The notes under the pieces: generated by a model
Databases searched by the model: none
Seen by the model: the letters and a program-made list of their open reading frames with translations, nothing else
Told to the model about the DNA's origin: nothing
Translations under genes and position numbers: made by a program
Shown here: positions 9,676 through 20,960 of the stretch, piece after piece
Position numbering within the stretch: the stretch's first letter is position 1
How the letters are laid out: every line of letters begins with the position of its first letter
NCBI RefSeq assembly: GCF_040958095.1
Contig: NC_091188.1
Location: forward strand, 4,069,360 to 4,133,359
Reading direction: 5' to 3'
Length of the DNA: 64,000 nt
Source of the DNA: Procambarus clarkii
Taxonomy: Eukaryota; Arthropoda; Malacostraca; Decapoda; Cambaridae

Positions 9676-12560
9676 TAATAATAATAATAATCTAAATACA
9701 AGAAGGTACAATGTGTTGGTGAGATTACATAAGATTGGTATTTTTACATTCATGCAAAGCCACTAACACGCATAGTGTTTCGGGCAGATCCTTAATCAGT
9801 CCTTTTCGATCCAGGTCCTTATTAGGCAAGATGAAAAAAGGTACATTGTAGCATGGTTATATATATCAACAAATAAGTACAATATAAGTTGACAGCAATG
9901 ATTACACTGGTAAGGATATATGTATTAAGTACTAATATTGGGGAAGTGGGTACTGTAGTACAAGATGAAGTTTGAGTTTGAAGCATGAGGTAGGAAACTA
10001 TGAGGATGAAATTAGATACTCTTTGGTTTTACTTTTGAATAGGGAATAGGTTGGACAATTTTTTAATTCATCAGGGGGTGAGTTCCAAAGACTGGGTCCT
10101 TTTATTTCCATGGAGTGTTTGCACAGATTTAGTTTGACTTTTGGGATATCAAAGATATATTTATTTCTGGTGTTGTGCTCATGGGTTCTATTACACCTGC
10201 CAAGGAAACGTTTCAGATCAAGATTAGCATTTAGGAACAAGGTTTTGTACATGTAAATAGCACATGAGAATGTGTGGAGTCAGTATGTTTAGCATGTTAA
10301 GGGGCCCAGTAATCAAAAAATATTAAAATTGTGAAAACTACTAATAAATGTTTAACAAAATTCCAAACTATTGGCTTCAGCATCATGAAAGTTTCATCCC
10401 AATATTGATTTTATTGATTTTAGACATGTTTTTAAAAAAGAACAGCTCCTATTAATTGGAACTGATGGATAATGCAGTAATAAAGAGATGCACCTGTCCG
10501 ACACTCAAAGAAGAAGATAGTAGTAAGAAGTGTTCACAAAGTGGATATGCAGTTGGTGCCTTTATAGCATTGCTGAGTAATACATAATAAAACAAATAAT
10601 AATAAGTATGTTATTATGCTCTGTTTTGTTATATATATCATATAAATACAATGCCCAATGTTAATATCTGTTATTTTCACCAGTGTCCACAAATGTATTT
10701 TTTTTTAATTTTTTTTTGTCTTCCTTTGTGTATTATCTGATTTTGTTGCAATTTTTACATCCTGTAGAGTGCATACCCGTCCTTAACTATGTCAAGATAC
10801 TAGAATTTAATTGGTCAACAAATACATCAGCCACAACTGGCAAAACTTGGTACTTGGACTTTTTTTTTTTGGGGGGGGGGGGGAGGTGATATTTCAGATT
10901 TCAAACCATTTTCTTTGTCTCTTTAGGGTTTTTTTGATAATTAGGGACCAGATTAGGGCTTTATCACTTATATAAAGTATACATACATCCCCTAAATCAT
11001 TATAATTATCCCTATATCTGTTTTTCTTCATTTTTTCTTTACTTCATTTCAACACATTGATCTACAGCTCACATATTCAAGTACGAATAAAAAACCATGT
11101 TTATTAAAACATACAAGTAAATTAATGAATTAGAACTACCTTATTCATTGTCATTAACTTCAAATTCAATTATCTTTACAACTAGAGTTTCCACTTTGAG
11201 TCGGCATCAAAAATCCAGTTTGACCGATTCTCACCATTTTTACATAAAATGGGCACAGTCGTCTGTTCTACAATCCTATTTCATTGTTTTTCATAAACCT
11301 TAAATGTCGAGTTATAAATTTTTTGGTATACAATTTGGCGCATATATCAAATGCCATATTTGACTTTTTTTACAGTAAACTATACTGAATCCTATAATAA
11401 TAACTAATAAGAATGAAGATTATATGCTCTTCTGAGAGCCTAATAACACTAAATGAACAATTTGTGATATTTAATATTTGATGCTCATTTAAAAATCTTA
11501 AATTTTTAATACTTCTACAAATATTTTTCATTTTTTGTTTTTCCACGTTACGTTGGCGATTATTTAGATAAAGTTGGAGCATGTGCCTAGTAGATTATGT
11601 ACAAATAATTTGAAAGCGTTTGAGCAAGGTGCAAAATTTCATTTCCTGGCCCCCTTATGGGACTTAAACAATAGTGAAGCGTGTTGTCTGAAGAGTTATA
11701 GTTCCGATAGATTTTTGTAGAGTGATGATGGGCTCTAGATAATTTGCAGTGGTCGAATCCCATGCACAGATACCGTATGCAAGAGGTATAAATTACCCCA
11801 GTGCAATGCGAAGAGCAGAATGAGGGAACAATCTATGTTGGAAAATATACCAACCATTTAAGACTTTTGGCTGCGTTATGTGGGTGCTGAAGTTGAGTCG
11901 TGTCTATGTATAGGCTATGTATAACTTTTCCCCCTTATTTTTTTTGACAATGTTAACATTGTCTACCTGAAGTTGGATTTCATTTGGCAATTTACTACCA
12001 AATAAAATATAGTACATTAGGCCTTATCTATGTTCAGCGAGTTTGTTGGTAGACATCCACGAGTGGATTAATTCATTATCGACAATATTTGGCAAGTTTG
12101 GGTCAGAATAGAGGAAAGGTAGTATTGTCAGCAAATAGTATAGGTTTAAGAATGTTACAAACATTTAGCAAATCATTGATATAAGAAATAAAGGGCCCCA
12201 AGATGCTGCCCTGTGGCATTCCTACTGTCAATGGTAGATAGGGGGGGGGGTCAAGTTATTGATGGCTACATAATGGTGCATCACCAAGAAAGGAACTAAT
12301 AATCCAGAGCTAGGCCTCTGATACCATGGTAAAGTTTAAGAGGTAGTTATGATTTACGATATCAAAGGCTTTTCACAGGTCAATAAAGAGGCCAATTGGG
12401 AACTTTATTCTGACAAGGGCTTTATGGATTATATTGAGCAGCCTAATAATGGCATTGGCATCCATTCCCAAAAGAGTACCAAACTGGTAGGGATTTAATA
12501 ATGTCAAGTTTTTCAAAGTAGAAATAGAGCAGTCAGTAAGCGATTTTTCAAATATTTTTG
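9676..12560 (-). mobile_element. LINE fragment interrupted by a 1.35 kb insertion
   Basis: A minus-strand LINE in two blocks, 9676-10300 and 11655-12560. The first has the 3' UTR and the C-terminal tail ORF (10252-9998, IKGPSLWNSPPDELKNC). The second continues upstream into the RT domain: near 12220-12190 the minus strand reads GMPQGSILGP, a classic LINE RT motif, and further on FADNTT in place of FADDT. Together they show the most RT sequence of this family in the window, but the frame is not continuous. Confidence 0.75.
10301..11654. mobile_element. TTAA-flanked insertion, short terminal inverted repeats
   Basis: This block interrupts the LINE between matching LINE halves. The left flank is TTAA (10297-10300) and the right flank TTAT (11655-11658). 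The left end reads GGGGCCCAG and the right end, reverse complemented, GGGGGCCAGGAAA. The interior is AT-rich with no recognisable protein. The TTAA target suggests a piggyBac-type nonautonomous element; this is inference. Confidence 0.5.
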
Positions 12561-14304
12561 AAAATTAGTATAAAAAAGAAGGCACCAAACCAGGAAGGTT
12601 ATGTAGCACCATCAAATGAAAATTTTTGAAAGCATCAGTAGATTTGATATTGGTCTGTAATTTAGGTCAGCTGTCTTGCCCCTTTTGAAATGGCCTCACT
12701 CTTGCTTTGAGGATATCAGTAAAAATAAGACAGATTTGTTGAATAGCAGCGCTATGGGTAGAGCAGGGGGAGGGGCCCCCCCCCCCCCAACACTCATACC
12801 AAAGACTATTTCACTAATATGTTCCCAGCTGTGGTTTGAATTAGCGATTGCGATCGATTGTGATTGAAATGATTGAATTACGAATGTCTGTCGGGCTGAC
12901 TGGCAAGATGAGTAGTGATAGGATAGCTGCTGATGCGACTTTGTGACATCTGTCTGGGTCTTTAGTAATTTTCTGGCAAGGTCGACACCAATTTACAGAA
13001 AGCAGATATTGAATTCGGTTGAAAGTGTGTAACCATCTTTGGAGATTTTTATCCATTTGTAATAATTATTATCCAGGTATCCAAGGATAGATCACCTTCC
13101 GTGTTCACCTGACCCAATACAAGATTTCGGACTTGGGCAAAAATTTTGTCGAATTAATTCAGTCAAAATCTACACGTGTGCTGGGACTTCCAGGCTATGC
13201 ACTAGGAGTAAGCACAGTCAGAACCTAAAGAAAAGCATTCTCTGCCACATGTGGGATAGTACAAGATGGAGCGAAGAATGGCATTGAGCAGGGCAAGTTT
13301 ATAGCAGTAAAAGGACAAATTTAACATGAAAGCAAGAGAGACAAAGGTAGTAGCAAGTTTCCAGTAAGGTCTTAAAATGAAACTTGCCCCATTTTTTTCC
13401 TGATAAGGCAATTCTTGAAGTTTTAGAGGTAAAGGTCACCCTTTCCCCACCAACCCAGGTATATTAAAGTGCAGAAAGATCACCTTTTAGTATGGCAAGT
13501 GAATGTAAGTCAGTCTACCAGAATTTAACAACAAAAAATTGTGCACTTTGTGGATGCATTTGGTCCAAGGAGAATATGGAGGAATTTACAAGGACATGCC
13601 AGAAGAGTAGTCTTCTGGCCTATATGCAAGGAGAATTGGCCAATTCTGGGTGGATGATTGATGTACACACTTTAAATTCTGTATCCACTCTGCAATTGTT
13701 AATATTGGGCAGCAAGGAGAAGGGTGTACAGCAGCTGTGGCCACAAAATTACCAAGATGTAGATGGCAGAATTTAAGAAAGAAAAAATTGCCTAGAGGGT
13801 CTTCCTAGTTTGGTAAGGAGGGAGAGATGGTGGCAGGGACAGGACAATGCATGGGACATGTAATGAGGAAGCGAGAGATTTTTAGTCCAGAGAAAGAATC
13901 TCTCCAATCTGTGGCAGTCATCAAAAGATAGCACCAAGCTGGGAAGACTAGCACCATCTGTCCATTATCTTGAATAATCTAAATATTAAAGACTATACTA
14001 AAGAATAGAAGAATAAAGAATACTAAAATACTAAAGAATAAAGAAGACTATATTAAGGAATATTAAAGACTATACAAGAAAAAGAGATGTGTGCAGTTTG
14101 TTAGTTTTAACAAAGCCCACGACCTTGCCAACATTCACAGAACATGACTGGGCAGATTTCCAAACTAACTTTTTTTTAAGGGGGAGAGGGGACGTGTGAA
14201 ACAGAACAAGTAAAATGGCCTTGGCTGCAAGTTTGACAACTCCAATGTGGTTGAGAATCTACCAAAATTTCATTGGGTGATGTCTGATAGAAATAAAGAA
14301 GCAT
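12561..14304. other. No gene recognised
   Basis: Opens with an AAAGAAGGCACCAA motif also found at 3768, 4440, 13923, 45157 and 45843, then a G/C homopolymer run near 12767-12788. An ORF at 13492-13776 (94 codons) has no family resemblance I can recognise and no splice or start context that makes it convincing. Confidence 0.35.
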
Positions 14305-14310
14305 TTTATT
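14305..14310 (-). promoter_or_regulatory. Candidate polyA signal of the folate-receptor-like gene
   Basis: AATAAA on the minus strand, about 210 nt downstream of the stop codon at 14519-14521. Confidence 0.4.
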
Positions 14311-14518
14311 TCTGGCACATTTCAGATAATTTAATAGAGGTAGACAAGGCACAAGGGCAGAACCAGAATACAGCACACTATTACTCATGTGATCAGGATA
14401 TTACACTCAATTTTTTTTTTCTTTGTAAACATTTTAATAGAATCGTTTCCCCTCAGCAAGGGCAAGTTTATAGTCAAAAGTAAAGAGTTAATTAATGAAC
14501 TATGGCAACAAGCCAAGT

Positions 14519-16476
14519 CTAGGATGCAACTGTCAATATTCTATTGATAAATGCCCAAACAGCAAGTTGTATACTAAACCACATTAGGTTGCAGTTGTGC
14601 ATCTGGGAACCAGCTATAATCTGTGCATAATGTAGAGCAACAGCATCATTTGGATTTATGGCAGATTGGTTGAACTGTAGGTGCATACATGGTGTTGTCG
14701 GTTCAGCATATTTCCAAGCATTGTCCCACACCTAGAATGAAGAGTCAACTTTGTATAAAAATGCAGGCATTAAAGTACAGGTATATTTTAAACTTCACTA
14801 AAGGGAATGGTTTATGCAAGACTTTAGGAACTTTTATGAACTCATTTCTTGATTGAGAAAAAATGCACTTGTACAGTGGTAATTTTGAAGTACACCATTT
14901 AACCTTACCAGGTACTGGGTGTGTCAGTGTTTAAGGAGAAGGCTGGAAAAAAAGTTGCATAGTTAAGCGTAAACAACTTTAATAATTAAGCCAGTCTGGC
15001 AAGTCATATGGAAGGGATACCACCTTTACTGGGTATCAATAGACATGTACACAGGAGGCAGAGTCTTATAGCAGGTACTATTAAGAAAATAGCATCAAAA
15101 TATTTTAACAATTAAAGTTGCCAAACTGAAATTTGGAAACAATCAAGCCACATCAATCTTTGTGATATTTGTAGATGTTCAGTAACCCCTTTCCCATCTT
15201 GGTAGGAAAAATATTAAGAGGGCAGTCTACTCTCTAGGCCTATGAATTTAAACCAACATTGAATAGCCAATTTTAGGGCATTTGGAAAATATAAAATTGG
15301 CAAGTCACATGGACAATAATACACTGAACTTTGAATCAAGAAAGGTGGGGAGGGAAGAAAAAAAAAAAAAAAAAAGTTGTGTTCAACATACCTTTTCACA
15401 GAAGTTCCGGGCTGTCCTATAGATTTCTTTAAATGTTTGACAGGTAGAATTTGCGGGGCAGTAATTTGTCAAGCAGCTTCCTTTTGTTGGGCAATCACCC
15501 GTCATATTCAACCACCTGAAATTGTTGGTCCAATTGTCTGTGCAAGTGACATCGTTGGCACACGCAGTAAACCAAAGCTCACAATCAATGGCACACAGAG
15601 GGACTCCCCAGTATCTTTCCCGCCGCCACGAGCGATTTTCCTGCAGGGAAAATTTATTTAACGTTGCAAAAGGAACTAGCGAGCCAAATCTCTTACATGT
15701 CTAGACAAATTTATTTTTTGGTAAAAAAAAAAAAAAGCCACTATGCCATTTAAATGCTTAGGGGAAGTCACTTTCAGAATACCAAAATAAAAACTTTATA
15801 AAATAGCCTTTTAAGTTTTGCACAATGTTAAATTTTTAATGATTAAAAATAATTGTTTAAACATGTTTAAGTTATTAAAACAATGCAGAAACCCTAGTTA
15901 AATAAAAGTCCTTTAAAATATAGAATTTAGACGTTCTGCAATACTTACCGACACGACCCATGGGCCAACATTGGGTGAACATTCGTAAAAGCAGTGATCG
16001 AGCATGAAATGCCGTTTACATTCCGAGGACATGGACTCTACTCGAGAACAGTGGTCATAATTGAAGTTGTAAGGACTAGACTCTTGAATAAGTCTAGTAG
16101 TATTCTCTGTACAGCAGGACCTATTCTTCCACTGATGACACTAAAAAAATCAAATATAAAAAGAGGTACTTTCTGTTAAGCAATTTATCATTTAGGTAGA
16201 AAGGATATCAAGTGTGACTACTGTCAAAAGCTCTTTACAGCTAAAAGCATATTTTTGAAGGCTTCAGATTTTTTTTTTAATCTACTGTAGTGACAATATT
16301 GTACATTAAAAAGCAAGACGTTAAAAGAAATTATCCATACCGTAGTAAACAGACTGCCTTCTGGTCCTGGTGCACTTTAGTGATGTTTAGAATCTATACA
16401 AGTGTTTATTAGAGTATCCACATCTCTCGACTTCTGAGCCATGGTCATGGTCACGACCAACGTTAAGCAGAACATT
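14519..16476 (-). CDS. Folate receptor family protein, 4 exons, one in-frame stop
   Basis: Minus-strand exons: 16476-16341 (ATG at 16475), 16140-15949, 15640-15392 and 14731-14519. All junctions are GT-AG and phase 0. The joined frame has about 261 sense codons, close to the usual 250-260 of folate receptors. Exon 1 has a short hydrophobic start and TLINTCIDSKHH. Exon 2 has CHQWKNRSCC, YNFNYDHC and FYECSPNVGPW. Exon 3 has SWRRERYWGVPLC and many cysteines. Exon 4 has VWDNAWKY, CMHLQFN and a hydrophobic C-terminal tail fitting a GPI signal. Such proteins bind folate or riboflavin at the cell surface. From memory of human FOLR1, the pterin-pocket Asp and the WRxER motif are kept, while the His-Lys pair after NW is Thr-Asn. 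A TAA codon at 16379-16377 stands where the family usually has Lys, so this is either a young pseudogene, an assembly error or an allele; everything downstream is open. Confidence 0.8.
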
Positions 16477-17470
16477 CTAGGACAAAGATAAAAAACTAGG
16501 TAAAAGTCATCTATTGAAGTTTCTGGACTAGCTTGTCAAGGACAAACTAGTATGTCTATAGACCTTACACAGTATACAAAATCAACCAAAATAAACTTTA
16601 GTATAGCAAATGACTAAGTACAGTACATGTCTCGCACTCTCCAGAGCACATTATTAAGGTTCGAGCACATGCCAAGGACTTTACTTTCAAGTAGACGACT
16701 TACCAGATTTAAGTAAATTCAAGTTGTCCTAACTAGTGTATATTCAAGACCTTTGTTTACACACTAAGTGCAAAAGTTCAATTAGTTTTAAGTTTTTTTT
16801 AACCTAGTAATAGTTATGGACTTCTAGGTAGTATAGCAAACTTTTACACTTTCAGGTTATAAAAAGGTAATTTTGCTTTCAAATTAAAGTAAACAAAATG
16901 TTATTTTCAACAGCAACAATCTAGGGTTTATACTTTACCATAGGACCATTTGTTAGTCAAAGTTACGAAATTCACATCAATTTTGAGACATTAAAAGATT
17001 TTTTGGTAGAGAAATAGTTTAATCAATAGTTCACAGCATCAATATTTTGCTAGCATTCTCTGGGGAGGAATAAGACAACTTAATAAATAATGGCCAGTCG
17101 AGGTTTAGACCATAGATGCACAGATTCAAGAAGTGGATTAAAAGGTAGTCAACGATTAGGAACATCACGATTTAATTAACAATAGAACGCTTCACTCAAT
17201 TTCTCATTGTACTTTATTTGAAGTCTGAAAATTATATAAGAAAGCTGTGGCAGTGTGAGGTGCAAAGTTTGATGGCAATACTTTGGCCATGTTTGAGAAC
17301 AGATTTTCAAAGTCTGGAGAAAAAGACAAGCCGCCGGCTTCTGGGCCATGTCGAGACTACTAGAGATGGTGGCTCCCTTGGGGGGAAGTCCTTTCTACAC
17401 CAATACCACAAAGTTTCCCCCAAACGAATATAAAACCCAATTGTATCGCCAAGACACCGCAGACACCATA
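16477..17470. other. No gene recognised upstream of the folate-receptor-like gene
   Basis: AT-rich spacer that should contain the promoter or a noncoding first exon of the minus-strand gene. A pyrimidine tract and AG directly precede the ATG exon, so an upstream 5' UTR exon is possible. The ORF at 17218-17433 shows only LINE-tail-like debris (CCGCCGGCTT motif near 17330). Confidence 0.35.
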
Positions 17471-17557
17471 CAACGCAGACATACATACAATTGTAAAATC
17501 TCTTTATGTATGTACCTTACCTAAATAAAAATTATTATTATTATTATTATTATTATA
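17471..17557 (+). mobile_element. LINE 3' terminus with TTA microsatellite
   Basis: Ends with TATGTACCTTACCTAAATAAA and an ATT/TTA microsatellite (17531-17557), the same terminus style as at 3700-3767. Confidence 0.5.
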
Positions 17558-17655
17558 GGTCCAGGATACGAACCCATGACATAGCGCTCGCGGAACGCCA
17601 GGCGAGTGTCTTACCACTACACCACGGAGACTGTATATACACCACGGATTAAGTA
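17558..17655 (-). mobile_element. tRNA-derived SINE head
   Basis: The minus strand reads CCGTGGTGTAGTGGTAAGAC (A-box region), then GGGTTCGTATCC (B box). The arm structure is not a clean tRNA cloverleaf, and the same head occurs at 47640-47725 next to the same body sequence, so this is a SINE and not a functional tRNA gene. Confidence 0.6.
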
Positions 17656-17821
17656 CCTGCCCGAAACGCTATGCGTGCTAGTGGCTTTACAAGAATTTAA
17701 AAACTCTTTTTTTATATATAAATAAAAAAAAATCCGCCGACGAATCTTCTTGTGTGCGATGAGACTTAACGGCCAATTCCTGAACCGATTATGTGCCTCG
17801 ATGAGACTTGTATGTGGCATA

Positions 17822-17940
17822 ATTAAAATCTTAACTTAAATAATTCGTTTGTTAGACAATATATGATATTCAGATCTATAAATTACTTTAGAAAGGCCTA
17901 TAATGCATATAAATATTAATTTACACATTCCTGGCGCTAT
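17822..17940 (-). repeat. Inverted second copy of the 47528-47645 repeat
   Basis: Reverse complement of the block at 47528-47645; both contain AACAAACGAATTATTTA and TATAGGC(C/T)TTTCTAAAG. It is part of the same dispersed element as the adjacent SINE head. Confidence 0.6.
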
Positions 17941-18785
17941 ACACTAGGAATTTCAATAAGGCGTTCAAATAATTTTAGGCAGGGAGTCTCTGGATCGGTT
18001 GGTCGCTACGGGGTATCGACGACGACCCGGTCAGTCGTCAAGGAGCAGCGGCGCCGTGAGCATGTCGCTCCCGTATAGGTAAGGCTGATAAGTTTTGTTT
18101 CAAATATATGAGCAGTTGGGAGGTACGCATGAATATATAGTCTACCTCCACCTACAAGGCTTAATGCATTATACATTTGCTCGCTATTATAACATTGAGT
18201 TTTGTAATGGGTCATTGATTTCATATTTTTTTTTCATCCGGGTTCTGTAGTACTGTATTCAAATGTTTGTATTCCACTAATGCTAAATAGTCTGTTCTCT
18301 CTCGGATATTGTGGAAGATTTTGAGGATCATGATTTGTCAACATTATATGGGTAGGATATTATGTAGAATACACTTCCCCATTGTTAAACTACCCCGTCG
18401 TCAGGCTAGGCTCGTTAACGCGGCGGTCGTCTACCCCCACATCCCAAGACGCATCTATTATCGACTTTCATGTACTGTGTATTAAAAATAGTTTTTATCG
18501 TGTATAAATTAATTTTATATTCTATAATTAATTAGGCGTATAGTAGGTTCGGTATTTACGTTCTGTTGGCAATTATTTTCACTTGAAGTATATGGAGGGA
18601 GAGGCATTTACAGTTGCCTGTCCTCAGGCCAGGCTCGCCTACGCCGCCGCCCGACCCAAATCCTCATTCGTCAATTTTATCGCTGTGTATTCAGAATTAT
18701 TCTCGCGTATAAGGTAATATTATTTCATCAAGTTAATAGTTAACAACTAAGTTTAGTGACAAGCGACAGGCCAATGTACAAATAC
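17941..18785. other. No gene seen
   Basis: Unannotatable spacer with short ORFs only. Two GC-richer patches, near 18390-18450 and 18610-18665, resemble each other (GTCAGGCTAGGCTCG against CAGGCCAGGCTCGCC) and may be an old local duplication. Confidence 0.3.
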
Positions 18786-18789
18786 TGCA

Positions 18790-19060
18790 ATAGTTTAGTT
18801 TAGTTCATTTATTATGCACCCCATACCCATCTTGTGGGTGGTAGTGGAAAGGGTTATAGAGGCACATAATGGGCTCTTGGACTGAACCCCATAATTTTTT
18901 TTTTTTTGGGGGGGGGGGATATATACAAGTTACATTCTTGTACAGCCACTAGTACGCGTAGCGTTTCGGGCAGGTCCCTGGAATACGATCTCATTTAGCT
19001 AAGCAAGTTACAATCTTGATACACAGTTTACATTTGGTCAGGTCTACATCAGCAGATAAT
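18790..19060 (-). mobile_element. LINE 3' end fragments abutting the minisatellite
   Basis: Contains the CCCCATACCCATCTTGTGGG motif shared with 9592, a poly-T/poly-G run (about 18896-18918), and then the GCCACTAGTACGCGTAGCG and TTTCGGGCAGG motifs of the local LINE 3' UTR. Confidence 0.55.
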
Positions 19061-19195
19061 GAGAATTCTGAGATACGGTCGGGGCTCCGGGGTGGGTTGT
19101 CGGTCGGGGCTCCGGGCAGGCTTTAGGTACTCAACTGGCAGGCTCTGGGTGGGTGACTGTTCGGGCTCCAGGTGGGTGTCTGTCCGGCTTCGGGT

Positions 19196-20960
19196 GGGTT
19201 CTTGGTAGGGCTTGGGGGGTGTGGGTTCTTGGTAGGGCTTGGGGGGTGTGGGTTCTTGGTAGGGCTTGGGGGGGTGTGGGTACTTGGTAGGGCTTGGGGG
19301 GGTGTGGGTACTTGGTAGGGCTTGGGGGGGGTGTGGGTTCTTGGTAGGCCTTGGGGGGTGTGGGTTCTTGGTAGGCCTTGGGGGGTGTGGGTTCTTGGTA
19401 GGACTTGGGGGGGGGGGGGTTCTTGGTAGGACTTGGGGGGGGGGGTGTGGGTTCTTGGTAGGGCTTGGGGGGGGTGTGGGTTCTTGATAGGGCTTGGGGC
19501 GGTGTGGGTTCTTGGTAGGGCTTGGGGCGGTGTGGGTTCTTGGTAGGGCTTGGGGCGGTGTGGGTTCTTCGTAGGGCTTGGGGGGTGTGGGTTCTTGGTA
19601 GGGCTTGGGGGGGTGTGGGTACTTGGTAGGGCTTGGGGGGTGTGGGTTCTTGGTAGGGCTTGGGGGGTGTGGGTTCTTGGTAGGGCTTGGGGGGGGTGTG
19701 GGTTCTTGGTAGGGCTTGGGGGGGGTGTGGGTTCTTGGTAGGGCTTGGGGGGGGTGTGGGTTCTTGGGAGGACTTGGGGGGGGGGGTTCTTGGTAGGGCT
19801 TGGGGGGGGGGTTCTTGGTAGGGCTTGGGGGGTGTGGGTTCTTGGTAGGGCGTGGGGGGTGTGGGTTCTTGGTAGGGCGTGGGGGGTGTGGGTTCTTGGT
19901 AGGGCGTGGGGGGTGTGGGTTCTTGGTAGGGCGTGGGGGGTGTGGGTTCTTGGTAGGGCTTGGGGGGTGTGGGTTCTTGGTAGGGCTTGGGGGGGGGGTG
20001 TGGGTTCTTGGTAGGGCTTGGGGGGGGGTGTGGGTTCTTGGGAGGACTTGGGGGGGGGGTTCTTGGTAGGGCTTGGGGGGGGGGGTTCTTGGTAGGGCTT
20101 GGGGGGTGTGGGTTCTTGGTAGGGCGTGGGGGGTGTGGGTTCTTGGTAGGGCGTGGGGGGTGTGGGTTCTTGGTAGGGCGTGGGGGGTGTGGGTTCTTGG
20201 TAGGGCGTGGGGGGTGTGGGTTCTTGGTAGGGCTTGGGGGGTGTGGGTTCTTGGTAGGGCTTGGGGGGGTGTGGGTTCTTGGTAGGGCTTGGGGGGGTGT
20301 GGGTACTTGGTAGGGCTTGGGGGGGTGTGGGTACTTGGTAGGGCTTGGGGGGGTGTGGGTATTTGGTAGGGCTTGGGGGGGTGTGGGTATTTGGTAGGGC
20401 TTGGGGGGGGGGGGGTGTGGGTATTTGGTAGGGCTTGGGGGGGGGGGTGTGGGTACTTGGTAGGGCTTGGGGGGGTGTGGGTTCTTGGTAGGGCTTGGGG
20501 GGGGGTGTGGGTTCTTGGTAGGGCTTGGGGGGGTGTGGGTTCTTGGTAGGGCTTGGGGGGGTGTGGGTTCTTGGTAGGGCTTGGGGGGGTGTGGGTTCTT
20601 GGTAGGGCTTGGGGGGGGGGTGTGTGGGTTCTTGGTAGGGTGCTCGGGGGGGGGGGGGGTTCTTGGTAGGGCTCGGGGGGGGGGGTGTGGGTTCTTGGTA
20701 GGGCTCGGGGGGGGGGGGGGTGTAGGTTCTTGGTAGGGTTCGGGGGGGTGTGGGTTCTTGGTAGGGCTCGGGGAGGTGTGGGTTCTTGGTAGCGCTCGGG
20801 GGGGGGGGGGTTCTTGGTAGGGCTCGGGGGGGGTGTGGGTTCTTGGTAGGGCTCGGGGGGGTGTGGGTTCTTGGTAGGGCTCGGGGGGGTGTGGGTTCTT
20901 GGTAGGGCTCAGGGGGGGGTTGTTTTCTCTGTAGGGCTCGGGGTGGGTTCTTGGTAGGGC
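19196..20960. repeat. Left sub-array of about 27-bp units without composite heads
   Basis: A simple run of about 65-70 units ending in GGGGGGTGTG, distinct from the 24-bp units further right. It includes a duplicated block of about 270 bp (around 19795-20010 and 20068-20280) marked by TAGGGCGTGGGG variants in the same order. Confidence 0.8.

Noticed and set aside
13492-13776. 94-codon plus-strand ORF
   Set aside because: Cys-containing but unrelated to anything recognised, and it lies in a repeat-rich spacer without splice or start support.
15377-15704. Plus-strand ORFs over the folate-receptor exon 3 region
   Set aside because: The opposite strand has a splice-bounded exon with the folate-receptor Cys pattern; the plus frames are shadows.
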